Both the position numbers and the translations under genes were made by a program. A model generated the notes under the pieces. The model searched no databases. It was not told the DNA's origin and was given only the letters and a program-made list of their open reading frames with translations. Positions 1 to 8,808 of a stretch of DNA of 23,830 nucleotides are shown in pieces (position 1 is the stretch's first letter; each line of letters starts with the position of its first letter). Origin of the DNA: JAWKTM01 sp041399085 (GTDB taxonomy: Bacteria > Planctomycetota > Planctomycetia > Pirellulales > Pirellulaceae). The stretch covers positions 1 through 23,830 of the forward strand of contig JAWKTM010000090.1 in the NCBI GenBank assembly GCA_041399085.1. The letters run 5' to 3'.

Positions 1-1204
1 CCGCCGCGATGTGCGTCGTGTGCCGCTCGAACAATTCCGTGTCCGCTCGCGGCGGTTGGCCGTGCGAGCGAACTGGCGTCGTACGATCCATCTGAATTCG
101 CTTGGCCAATTCGCGACCGTATTGCGGCTCGACCAAACCGCGCGGCACCTGGGCGAAGTCCGGATCGCCCAACCAGTGAGCTCGATCGGCGAACGCCAGC
201 TTCATCGTCTCGGCCATCAAATGGAGATAAGCCGCCCAGTCCTTGTCGGCGATCGCCGCAACGTCGAACGGTTCGAGGATGTTCAGCATCTGCGCCACGT
301 GAACTCCGCCGCTGCTGGGCGGTGGGAAGCCGACGATCGTGTACTCGCGGTACTTCGACACCAGCGGCTCGCGCGACTTGACTTGATAATTCGCCAAGTC
401 CGCCGCGGTCATGATGCCGCCGTTGGCTTCCATCCATGTTTCGACCGACTCGGCGAACGGGCCTTTGTAGAACCAGTCGATACCGTGCTCGGCGATCGCT
501 CGATACGTCTTCGCCAAGTCGTGTTGCATGAGCGTTGTGCCGGCCGGCGGGGCCGAGCCATCTTCGCGGAGCAGCAGGGCCTTCGTGGCCGGAAACCGGG
601 CCAACGCGGCGCGGTGCTGCGCGATGCGGTTGGCGTACGGCTCGTTGATCTCGAACCCATCGTCGGCCAGCTTTTCGCCGGGTTTCAGCAGCCGGGCCAG
701 TGGCAAGCGACCGTGCTCGCGAATCACTTTATCGTAAGCCGCCAGCGCGCCCGGAACGCCGCTGGCGAGCGCGCCGACTTGGCTCAAACTCGGATCGGCT
801 TGGCCGTCGCGCACATACATATCGCGAGTCGCTTTGGCCGGGGCCATTTCGCGGCCGTCGATCGCGAACAGCTTTCCGTCCGCGCGGCGAATCAAGATGA
901 AACACCCGCCGCCGATTCCCGAGTTGTAACCGTCGACCACGCCTAACGTGAGCGCCGCGGTGACGGCCGCATCGACCGCGTTGCCGCCGTCGCGCATCAC
1001 GTCGACGGCAGCTTGCGTAGCCAGTGGATGAACCGTCGCGACCATGCCTCCGGATCCGATGGCGAGTTGTCCATGCGCGACGCGCGTCGGCGCCATAAAC
1101 ATGCCGACGAGCGTCCAGCAGACAGTGGGCCAAATGACAGCGGCCCAAGTAACAGCCGGCCGGCCGATGTGGCGCCTGCGGTGTTCGTGCGATTTTCGAT
1201 TCAT
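1..1204 (-). CDS. ggt: Gamma-glutamyltransferase, 3' end cut by the window edge
   Basis: Gamma-glutamyltransferases (Ntn-hydrolase fold) hydrolyse or transfer the gamma-glutamyl group of glutathione-type substrates, usually in the periplasm. The reading frame starts at an ATG at 1204 and runs without a stop to the left edge, giving about 400 residues. A hydrophobic N-terminal stretch (residues about 14-37) fits a signal peptide or anchor. The fold-typical motif YNSGIGGGCF follows, then DGREMAP, which matches the family segment carrying the substrate-binding arginine. Near the left edge RHTTHIAA matches the autoprocessing site, with the predicted nucleophile Thr at about residue 396 (codon 17-19). 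The large subunit is therefore complete and almost the whole small subunit lies outside the window. No good Shine-Dalgarno is visible. The upstream sulfatase reads the same way and ends about 50 bases before this start, so co-transcription is plausible. Confidence 0.9.
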   Translation of the reverse strand, partial: MNRKSHEHRRRHIGRPAVTWAAVIWPTVCWTLVGMFMAPTRVAHGQLAIGSGGMVATVHPLATQAAVDVMRDGGNAVDAAVTAALTLGVVDGYNSGIGGGCFILIRRADGKLFAIDGREMAPAKATRDMYVRDGQADPSLSQVGALASGVPGALAAYDKVIREHGRLPLARLLKPGEKLADDGFEINEPYANRIAQHRAALARFPATKALLLREDGSAPPAGTTLMQHDLAKTYRAIAEHGIDWFYKGPFAESVETWMEANGGIMTAADLANYQVKSREPLVSKYREYTIVGFPPPSSGGVHVAQMLNILEPFDVAAIADKDWAAYLHLMAETMKLAFADRAHWLGDPDFAQVPRGLVEPQYGRELAKRIQMDRTTPVRSHGQPPRADTELFERHTTHIAA

Positions 1205-1255
1205 GGAGGTTCGCTCGTGGTGGGAATCGTGATCGTTGCACACGGCCGCGCGACG

Positions 1256-2691
1256 CTACTTGTTCGGTCGCTTCCCCGCATTGGCCCGCCTGCGAGTTGG
1301 TTGGTTCGTCGCGTGCGGCGCGTCGGGAGCATTTTTCTCGGGCAAATGCGCGGCCAAACGCGATTTGGTTTCCGCGTGGTTCGGGTCGGCCGCCAAGTTG
1401 TTTGCTTCCGCCGGATCGGTTTCGTGATCGTACAACTCTTCGCTGCCGTCGGCGTAGCGAATATATCGCCAGCGGTCGTCGCGGACGGCGTGATTCAGCC
1501 GCCCGTGCGTTGTCAGGGCCGCGTGGTTCCATTCGCTGTGCGGATCCCTGAGCAACGGCGCCATGCTGACTCCGTCCAGATGATCGCCGATCGGCAACCC
1601 GCACAGTTCCGCCAGCGTTGGATAGACGTTCATGAAATCGACGCTCCGCTGACAAACGACGCCGGGCTGCGTAACGCTCGGGGCCGCGATCATCAACGGC
1701 GCACGGGTCGCTTCTTCCCACAGGGCGAACTTACGCCAGTGTTCTTTCTCGCCCAGATGCCAGCCGTGATCGCCCCACAGCACGACGATCGTATGGCCGC
1801 CGTGCGGGCTGGCGTCGAGCGCGTCGAGCAGGCGGCCGACCTGCGCGTCGGCAAACGCGATGCTGGCCAGATAAGCTTGCACGGCGTAACGCCAATTCTC
1901 TGTCTTGAGGATCGTGGCGTGATCGCCGTCCGGCTTGGCCATCTTAATGCCGGCCGAAGGAATATCGGCCAAGTCGTTGTCGACGGTCTTCGGCAGTTGG
2001 ATTCTGTCGAGCGGATACAGGTCGTAATACTTCGCCGGAACTTGCCACGGCATGTGCGGCCGGTACAGTCCGCAAGCCAGAAAGAACGGCTTGTCGTGCG
2101 GCTTGTTCAGATAGTCGATGGCCCACGAGGTGACTTGGTGATCGCCCATATCCGCGTCGGCGGCGTCCAGTCGTCCCCAGATGATTCCGCCGGATCGGCC
2201 AACACATCGGCCGACGGTTTGGGATCGCCGGACCGCTTCATATAAGAATGCCACGAAGCGTCGTCGTCGAATCCGCCGTGAAATATCTTGCCGCCGCCGA
2301 CCACGTCGTATCCATGGGCCATGAAATGCTGCGGCAACGTCACCACGTCCTTCATCACTGGACGCCACGGTTGCGAATTCAAATAGACGCCGGACGACGA
2401 GGGACGAATGCCCGTTAGCAAAGCCGTGCGGGATGGATTGCAAGCCGGCGCGGCGCAGTGGGCATTGGCGAACAACGTGCCTCGTCGAGCCAGCCGGTCG
2501 ATGTTCGGCGTTTTGCAATCCGGATGTCCGCCGAGGCAACTGATCCAATCGTTCAAGTCGTCGACGGCGATGAACAGCACGTTCGGCGGGCTCCCGGCGT
2601 TTGCCGGCGCGACTCGGATTGCGAACATTGCGAACATCGCGAACATCAAAATCATCAACGGCCAACGACTTCCCGAACAGCGATTGAACAT
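1256..2691 (-). pseudogene. Iduronate-2-sulfatase-like sulfatase, one frameshift
   Basis: This secreted sulfatase is split over two reading frames. The first part starts at ATG 2691 with a hydrophobic signal peptide (residues about 10-32, ending near ANA). It continues with PNVLFIAVDDLNDW (metal-binding Asp pair, residues 44-45) and ACNPSRTALLTG, where Cys84 in the C-x-P-S-R motif is the expected formylglycine residue. Just after SSGDDW, near 2180, the homology moves to another frame (LDAADADMGDHQV) and runs to the stop at 1256. The second part carries PFFLACGLYRPHMPW and the late WGDHGWHLGEKEHW block of iduronate-2-sulfatase relatives. Joined, the parts give about 480 residues, normal for the family. 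The downstream part alone cannot be a working sulfatase because it lacks the active-site cysteine. The break could be a real mutation or a sequence error. The ggt gene follows on the same strand. Confidence 0.85.
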
Positions 2692-2950
2692 AAGGCACCC
2701 AGAAAACGGAATTGGAGCGAGAGAGGAGCGATGGGGCCGACGCGTGCGGAAAACTTTGTGCGAAACATTTTGCGGCCGGCGATCACCGGACCATTGTGTT
2801 CCGCAACCGTGGTTGGCCGCAAGCGAATCGCGGTTTGACGCTTCGGAAAATGACCGCGCCAGTTGACTTCCACCGTCGAATCGGGAAACTAAGGGGCAGG
2901 CCATGCATGGACAGCGATTTCTTGGGGGCCTTGGCCTAGGAGCATTGGCT

Positions 2951-4789
2951 ATGGCGGATAACGAATCCGTTTCGCGCGCAGGAATTTCCGCCGACCTTTC
3001 GGTCACCGTAATCGACTCGGGCGAGCTCGCATCGCCGCCGGTGGCAAGACCGCGACTTTCCAAGCCGCCGGTCGCGATGTCGACTCGTGCGCGTCCGCCA
3101 GTTTCACCGCAGTTGATTGCTTCCAACGCCGATCGTTCGTTCGCCAATCGTTCGTTCGCCGATCATTCAATCACCAATCATTCAGTGGCCGACCGTATCA
3201 ACTCGCGCCATGATTGGCGGCGATGGTGGGCCGATCGGTGGATCGAAACACCTGCATGGCTGATGTCGTTGGTGTTGCATCAGTGTGTGTTGTTGGTGAC
3301 CGGCGCGATGCTGGTGCCGATGATCGATGTGCGACGCGTCGAGTTGCTTTCGATGTGGTCGACGTTGTCCGAGGAAGCGGCCTCGGAAGTCGAACTGGCG
3401 ATCGACTTGGTGGATCTGGAAGTGACCGAAGCGGGCGAGACGACCGAACTGGTCGAGCTTCCGACGTTGCCGACGCTGGCTGTTGAATCGCCGGCCGAAC
3501 CAGAGATCGAATCCGAGCCGCCAGCGGTCGCGCTGGCCGAATCGCCGATCCCGTCACAAGAGGCCCCAGCGCCAGAGATCGAGTCCGCCAAGCCAACCAC
3601 CGAAGCGGCGACCGATGAAACCGGGACGCTCGCGGCGAACGCCAGCGACGTGAGTTTCACCGTGGCGTCGTTTACCGGTAGTTCGATTGAAGTTGATGAT
3701 GCAGTTGCGGCGTTTACCAATCCTGAGAACGGATTGGAGTTGCCGGAAGTAACGCTCGAATCCAATCCGGAAGACGACGCGATCGTCGACCGCTTTATCC
3801 AATACGACATTGGGCAACTGCGTGGCGAAGCCGGCGCGCAAGCGATGAGGCGGTTCAACAACCTGGGACCCGAGTCCATTCCGGCGTTGGTCAAAGGATT
3901 GAACCGCTCGGCCGCGATCCAGGCGACTTGCCCGGTCGGCGTGTTGTCGCAAAAACTGCGAACCGAATTGGCTCGCACCAGCGACCGAGCGATGCTGCGA
4001 TACGCGCTGGAAAACATCGGTCGCGATGTGCCGAGCAACCAGCCGCACGCCAAACGGATCAACAGTTTCCGCGAACAATTGCGAGCTCAATATGACGCCA
4101 GCGATTCGCTGCTTCGCGAGCGTTTGGCCGAGCAGGGATTGCCCGCGCGCGACGAGCTGCTGATGCATCTGCGGCAGCTTGAATCCCAATCGTGGGCTGC
4201 CTGGCGCATCGCGTTCGAGTCAGGTGATCCCGAACGAATGCTCGCCGCCGCGATGCACGTGGCGATCGGCAATATCGCGTCGCTTTCGATCACCGAGCGA
4301 ATGCAACTAGCCGACCAACTGACTCAGCGACTAGCAACCGCCGAGCCGGAATTGGAATCGGCGCTGGATGGCGCTTTGGAGCGGTTGTCGCAAGGCACTG
4401 GCATGTCGCCGCCCGAGGATCGTTCGGCCGCCGGCTGGCAAGCGGCTTGGGCCGAGTACCGCAGCACCGTGTGGGAACGCGAGGCTCGCGACGAACTGGC
4501 TCGCTGCCGGGCGATCGAGCAGCGGGGCGATACCGTGGCCGCCGCGCGGGCTTATCGCGAGTTTCTCGAACGCTACGCCGAGTCGAATTCAGGGGCCGCC
4601 GCGCGCGATCGGTTGGCGGACCTCGCGTCTTATCACAAGCGCCGCACCCTGCTGCTAATGGGCCGCAACCTGGAGCGAGCAGGCCGCGATGAACCAGCCG
4701 CGCAGCGCTATCGCGAACTCGTCGCCAATTTCCCAGACACGGACGAAGCCCGCGAGGCGCGCGAACGCCTGTTGGCTCTCTCCAAGTAG
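2951..4789 (+). CDS. Membrane-anchored protein with C-terminal TPR-like repeats
   Basis: No named family is recognised. From the ATG at 2951 the product is 612 residues; a start at 2903 would add 16. I prefer 2951 because AGGAG lies eight bases upstream, although 2903 also has a purine-rich leader. A low-complexity N-terminal part contains four 5-residue repeats (about residues 61-80). One hydrophobic segment follows (about residues 101-123, WLMSLVLHQCVLLVTGAMLV), resembling the single anchors common in planctomycete envelope proteins. Next is an acidic, Pro/Glu/Ala-rich linker of about 130 residues, then a helical region. The last 100 residues form two TPR-like units, such as AAARAYREFLERYAES and PAAQRYRELVANFPDTDEAR, similar to those in BamD/YbgF-like proteins. 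A scaffold role in the envelope is an inference. It is transcribed away from the sulfatase/ggt pair. Confidence 0.82.
   Translation: MADNESVSRAGISADLSVTVIDSGELASPPVARPRLSKPPVAMSTRARPPVSPQLIASNADRSFANRSFADHSITNHSVADRINSRHDWRRWWADRWIETPAWLMSLVLHQCVLLVTGAMLVPMIDVRRVELLSMWSTLSEEAASEVELAIDLVDLEVTEAGETTELVELPTLPTLAVESPAEPEIESEPPAVALAESPIPSQEAPAPEIESAKPTTEAATDETGTLAANASDVSFTVASFTGSSIEVDDAVAAFTNPENGLELPEVTLESNPEDDAIVDRFIQYDIGQLRGEAGAQAMRRFNNLGPESIPALVKGLNRSAAIQATCPVGVLSQKLRTELARTSDRAMLRYALENIGRDVPSNQPHAKRINSFREQLRAQYDASDSLLRERLAEQGLPARDELLMHLRQLESQSWAAWRIAFESGDPERMLAAAMHVAIGNIASLSITERMQLADQLTQRLATAEPELESALDGALERLSQGTGMSPPEDRSAAGWQAAWAEYRSTVWEREARDELARCRAIEQRGDTVAAARAYREFLERYAESNSGAAARDRLADLASYHKRRTLLLMGRNLERAGRDEPAAQRYRELVANFPDTDEAREARERLLALSK
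3131..3190 (+). repeat. Four 15-bp tandem repeats inside the TPR-like protein gene
   Basis: Four consecutive 15-base units start at 3131, 3146, 3161 and 3176. The first two, GATCGTTCGTTCGCC and AATCGTTCGTTCGCC, differ at one position; the last two are more diverged. They encode a five-residue repeat of the type D/N-R/H-S-x-x in the N-terminal linker. The unit keeps the reading frame, so copy number could vary without breaking the gene. Confidence 0.8.
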
Positions 4790-4934
4790 CACGACGCGCA
4801 CGGCGGAATCGGACTCATCGTTCGCTTGCGGATAACCGATACAACAGGAAAGCGTGGCCGCGCCGCGCGCCGTCGGACCGCAAGTCTCACGACTTTAGTG
4901 ACTGTTCCAGTTCAACTCGCGGAAGGGAATCGTG

Positions 4935-5273
4935 ATGAATCAACCCGTGCGTCTGTTGGTATCCGCCATGTTGCTGACCGGCTGGCTTGTTTCGACCGCC
5001 AACGCAGCTTCGCCCGTGAAGAACGCTTCGGCGATCGTCGTCAAAGACATGCACTGTGCCACCTGCGCCCAGAAAATTGCCGCCAAGCTGTATGCGGTGC
5101 CGGCGGTGCTGGAAGTTCGTGCCGACGTCAAATCGAACACGGCCTACATCGTGCCGCAGTCGAACAAACAGGTCTCGCCCCGCGCATTGTGGGAAGCGGT
5201 CGAAGCCGCCGGTTTCGAGCCCGTGGCGCTGAATGGTCCGTCCGGCAGCTTCAAATCGAAACCAACGAAATAG
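4935..5273 (+). CDS. Secreted heavy-metal-associated (HMA) domain protein
   Basis: The product has 112 residues: a signal peptide (residues 1-24, ending ANA) followed by one HMA domain. The metal-binding loop reads KDMHCATC, with Cys41 and Cys44 forming the C-x-x-C site typical of copper-chaperone-like folds. The rest fits the ferredoxin-like fold, with AIVVKDM as strand 1, AKLYAVPAVLEVRADV in the middle and ALWEAVEAAGFEPV at the end. HMA domains bind soft metals such as Cu(I), Zn or Cd; here the signal peptide puts it outside the cytoplasm. I chose the ATG at 4935 over the GTG at 4932 because GGAAGGGA lies six bases upstream. The next gene, a His/Cys-rich lipoprotein, begins 23 bases downstream on the same strand, which suggests a shared transcript. 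The exact metal cannot be read from the sequence. Confidence 0.9.
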   Translation: MNQPVRLLVSAMLLTGWLVSTANAASPVKNASAIVVKDMHCATCAQKIAAKLYAVPAVLEVRADVKSNTAYIVPQSNKQVSPRALWEAVEAAGFEPVALNGPSGSFKSKPTK

Positions 5274-5296
5274 CCGCCAGCCGAGGAGAACTTGCG

Positions 5297-5845
5297 ATGC
5301 GATGCGTACACGGAATCGTATGTCTGCTGGTGGGCGCGACGATCGCCGCGGCGGTGGGCTGCGGCACGTCGGCCGTCACGCCGGCGAGCGGCAGTGCGTC
5401 GAATTCATCATCCGTTCAGTGGTTGCTGGCCGATGAACCGGCCGGCGCGGTGTTGGTTTCCGAAGCCAAAGAGACGCTTGTCTCGGGCACGGGCGACATC
5501 GTGATCGTGGGCCGTATCAGTGCCGGCGACCACGAACCTTGGGACGAAGGCCGAGCCGCGTTTCTGCTTTCGGATCCGTTCACGATGATCGATGATTCGC
5601 ACGCCGATCACGATCAGCCCGGTCACGATCCGGACAAATGTCCGTTCTGCAATCGAGCGAAATCGCAGGGCGCGACATTGGCGATGGTCTCGTTTCACGG
5701 CGAGAACGGCCAAGTCATCCCGACCGACGCTCGTCAACTGCTGGGCGTCGAACAGGATCAAATCGTGGTGGTCCGCGGCCAAGGCCAACTGGACCCGCAA
5801 GGCAACTTGGCCGTCGTCGCCGACGGTCTCTATATCCGCCGATAG
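5297..5845 (+). CDS. Predicted lipoprotein with His/Cys metal-binding cluster
   Basis: The product has 182 residues. The N-terminus is a lipoprotein signal: a hydrophobic core, then AAVGC with the lipidated Cys at residue 22. GAGGAGA sits seven bases before the ATG. The middle of the protein holds a concentrated ligand cluster, SHADHDQPGHDPDKCPFC, with His102, His105, His110, Cys115 and Cys118 and several Asp. This is a plausible metal site, perhaps for zinc or copper. The C-terminal half (VVVRGQGQLDPQGNLAVVADGLYIRR) looks like small beta-strand domains, OB-fold-like at most. I do not recognise a named family. Its position directly after the HMA protein is the best clue to function, suggesting metal delivery or sensing at the membrane. 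Confidence 0.85.
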   Translation: MRCVHGIVCLLVGATIAAAVGCGTSAVTPASGSASNSSSVQWLLADEPAGAVLVSEAKETLVSGTGDIVIVGRISAGDHEPWDEGRAAFLLSDPFTMIDDSHADHDQPGHDPDKCPFCNRAKSQGATLAMVSFHGENGQVIPTDARQLLGVEQDQIVVVRGQGQLDPQGNLAVVADGLYIRR

Positions 5846-5971
5846 CTGGCCCAAGCGCGCCCCTCGCCCAAATAAGCAACCGAAGCGGCAAGGCGAGTCA
5901 GAGCACGCGACGGGATAAGCGACGGTCGACGAATGTCGATTCGATCGTTGGCGTCGGGTATACTGCAAACG

Positions 5972-5995
5972 CGCCGCGTGGCCTGCCACGCGGCG
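5972..5995. terminator. Perfect GC-rich hairpin, possible terminator
   Basis: CGCCGCGTGGC at 5972-5982 is exactly complementary to GCCACGCGGCG at 5985-5995, giving an 11-bp perfect stem with only two bases between the arms. There is no T-run on either side, so a classical intrinsic terminator is not shown. It lies in the 276-base gap between the lipoprotein gene and the DUF1592-type gene. The rest of that gap holds no feature I can support. Confidence 0.45.
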
Positions 5996-6121
5996 TGCCA
6001 GCAGCCCGCCCAAGCCCGCTCCCACCGGTTTTCCCGCCGCATCGTCCTTCCCATTCGATCTCGCTCGGCCTAGACAAGGCCACGGCGCATCGCGGATCGG
6101 ACGAAGCTCGAAAAGTTGCTT

Positions 6122-8726
6122 ATGAAGTCACTGAAGCTCGCCATCGTTCTCGTTGTTGGCTGCGCCAGCCTCATTCGCGCGGCGGACGTTCCAGAAACGT
6201 CGATCACTCTCGAACAAGCCCGAGAGATCGGGCGGACGAAGTCCAGGTTTCTGAAAGAGCCGGAGGCGTCGCCCAGCGCAACGCAGGAAATTCCCACGCC
6301 GAACGTCGCCTATTTTCAGCAGTCCGCGGCGGCGGTTCTCAAGCGGAGCTGTCTGGCTTGTCACGGCCCGGATCGAAGCGAAGGGCGGCTGCGCGTCGAC
6401 GAGTTGAATCCCAACCTGCTCACCGGTCCAGATGTCGAACGCTGGCGCGAGATTTACAACGTGCTCAGCAATTCCGAGATGCCGCCCGAGGACGAACCGG
6501 AATACGCACTGGCCGACGACGATCGCGGCGGCATTGTGGACTGGCTGAGCGAGGAGCTGAACAAGGCGTCCGTGCTGCGCCGCAACAGCAAGGAGCATTC
6601 TTCGTTTCGCCGGATGACACGCTACGAATACAACTACGCGCTGCAAGACTTGCTCGGCTTGCCCTGGTCGCTGGCCAATAAACTGCCGCCCGAAACCGCT
6701 TCGGACGACGGTTTCCAGAACAGCTCGGAACTGCTGCAAATGTCGGCCATGCAGTTCGAAACGTATCGCGAGATCGGGCTTCAGGCTCTCCGGCGAGCGA
6801 CCGTGATTGGCGAGCGACCGACGCCCGTCACCTACCTCATTACGATGCGCGAGGAGTTGGAGCAGAGCGGCGGCCGGCAAAAATCCGGCGACGTTCAATC
6901 AGAACGATGAGAGTTACGCCAAGAATCAGAACCGGCCCCGCACCTTCTCAATCGAGAGACCGGCACGGGCGTCCATTTCGCAAACGGCAGTTCAACGCCT
7001 CGGCCCGACGCGGTCGCCGGCCAATCGCCCGAGTTTCTCCTGTCGTTCTGGTGCTTCCCCGTTCAGGCGAATGGAAACTGAATCTGGATCGCTTTCTTCC
7101 CGACGAGGGCGTCATGCGGGTGCGAATCCGCGCCGGTCGCTCGACGATGAATCCCGATGAGTTCGCCAGCCTGCGTCTGACTTTCAGCGCTCATACCAGT
7201 AACAATGCGAACTTCTCGAATGTCATCAGCGAGCGTGACATTCCAGTAACGGCGCTCCGCGGAAGATCCCCGGTTCATTCGTTTCGATATCCCATTGGAA
7301 GACATCCAGCGCAACCGTTCCGCAAACTGACGCCACCTTTCCCCGACGCGACGAATTTCTACACATTCAGAACGTCTCGAATGCCCGTGGCGGAAAAGAA
7401 CCTCTCCAAGTGCTGATCGACTATATCGAAATCAGTGCTCCCTTCTATGAGCAATGGCCGCCACAAACTCATACCAATATTTTCATTAACAGCGATCACC
7501 GAAATGACGAACAGCAGTACGGGCGAAGTGCTTTCGCGGTTTCTGAGACGCGTCTGGCGTCGCCCCGCCACATCGCCGGAAGTCGACCAGTTCCTGGCTC
7601 TATTTGCGAAATACCGCCCGGACTTCGCGACTTTCGAAGCCATGATTGAGGTGCTGGCGACAGCGGCTTGGCGACGCCGGAATTTCTCTATGTGACTCAG
7701 CGAACGTCAGACAACGCACCGGAATCATCGACCACGATCAACGACCTGGAACTGGCCAGCTGCCTGGCCATCTTTCTGTGGTCTAGCATTCCTGACGACG
7801 AACTGCTGAAGGCCGCGGAAGCCGGAAAACTGCGAGAACCGACGGTTCTGTCGCCCAAGTCGAACGGATGCTGGCCGACCTCCTCTCGCCGATTCTCCCA
7901 GCATTTCGTGCAGCAATGGCTCGGCCTGGACGGATTGGAAAGTGTGGCTCACATCACGGACATCGCCTTGAAAGAGGCCATGGGGAGGAGCCGGTCGCCT
8001 TCTTTGATGAAGTGCTGAGGCACAATCGCAGCATGATGGACTTTATCCATTCAGACTATGTGCTGGTCAACGAGCGTTTGGCGGCCCACTATCAAATTCC
8101 ACAGGTTTATGGTCCCCATTTCCGTAAAGTCTCGATTCCGCCCCAAACACACCGCGGCGGTTTACTGACGGCTGCTGCCGTACTGGCGATGAATTCCGAC
8201 GGCAAGGACTCGCATCCTCTCAAACGTGGAGTCTGGATGTTGGAACGCGTTCTGCACGATCCACCGCCGCCACCTCCACCAGAACGTTCCAGAAGTCGAT
8301 CTGACGGATCCCGAGATTCTGAAAATGACATTGAAAGAACGAATCGCGGATCATCGTAACAAGCCGGCCTGTTATTCGTGCCATTCCCGAATTGATCCGT
8401 GGGGCATCGCCTTCGAGAATTACGATGCTCTCGGAGCCTACCGGACGCGAATCAACAACAAGCCCGTGGATGCGACCGCCGACCTGTTCAACAAGCAGAC
8501 TCTGGCCGGGATGGATGGGCTGAAACGGTATCTGCTCACCAGCCGACAGGATCAACTTGCCCGAGCGATGGTGCATAAGATGACGGCCTACGCGCTGGGC
8601 CGGCCGCTTTCCTTCGGCGATCGTGCTGACATCGACCGACTGACCGTGCAATTTCGACAACAGGATGATCGCCTCGGGGATCTAGTCCACTTGGTCATTC
8701 GCAGCGACCTATTTAATTCCAGGTAA
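6122..8726 (+). pseudogene. Planctomycete cytochrome c/DUF1587-DUF1592-DUF1588-DUF1585 protein, many frameshifts
   Basis: The start is ATG 6122 with a signal peptide (residues 1-21). The first 255 residues are in one frame and contain a c-type haem site SCLACH (Cys77, Cys80, His81) and the DUF1587 motif SFRRMTRYEYNYALQDLLGL. From about 6885 the family homology jumps frame repeatedly. Recognisable blocks are FNQNDESYAKNQNRP (about 6890), LDRFLPDEGVMRVRIRAGR (about 7085), GGKEPLQVLIDYIEISAPFY (about 7400), the DUF1595 block SRFLRRVWRRPATSPEVDQF (about 7540), the DUF1592 block LELASCLAIFLWSSIPDDEL (about 7750), HRGGLLTAAAVLAMNSDGK (about 8150), the DUF1588 block ACYSCHSRIDPWGIAFENYD (about 8370) and DUF1585 to 8726. 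I count at least eleven frame changes in 1.4 kb, with codon content otherwise well kept. Rejoined, the protein would be near 868 residues, normal for the family. The intact DUF1552 gene follows, which is the usual pairing. The role of these proteins is unknown. Confidence 0.85.
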
Positions 8727-8808
8727 TTGACATCACACTTTGGTTCGCGATCCGTTATCTTTAACAGCCAGAAGCCAACGTCATTGCCACAAGCGCTAGG
8801 AAACGACA

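Noticed and set aside
11..946. Plus-strand open frame of about 311 codons
   Set aside because: It is the antisense of the gamma-glutamyltransferase gene; its translation is Arg/Val-rich with no family motif.
729..1721. Minus-strand open frame of about 330 codons spanning the ggt/sulfatase junction
   Set aside because: It is out of frame with both real genes and is almost all Arg/Gly.
1013..2245. Plus-strand open frame of about 410 codons
   Set aside because: It lies opposite ggt and the sulfatase, both of which show clear family motifs; this one shows none.
2903..2950. Sixteen-residue N-terminal extension resembling a Tat-like GLGLGALA segment
   Set aside because: It lacks a twin-arginine motif and the downstream ATG has a better ribosome-binding site; the resemblance is probably chance.
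4826..5296. Upstream extension of the lipoprotein frame to 4826
   Set aside because: It overlaps the HMA gene in another frame, is Arg-rich, and would bury the lipoprotein signal; ATG 5297 has a good ribosome-binding site.
5936..5964. TATACT as a -10 box before the DUF1592-type gene
   Set aside because: No acceptable -35 element lies at the right distance.
6885..8280. Programmed ribosomal frameshifting as the explanation for the frame changes
   Set aside because: There are too many shifts, in both directions, without a repeated slippery motif.
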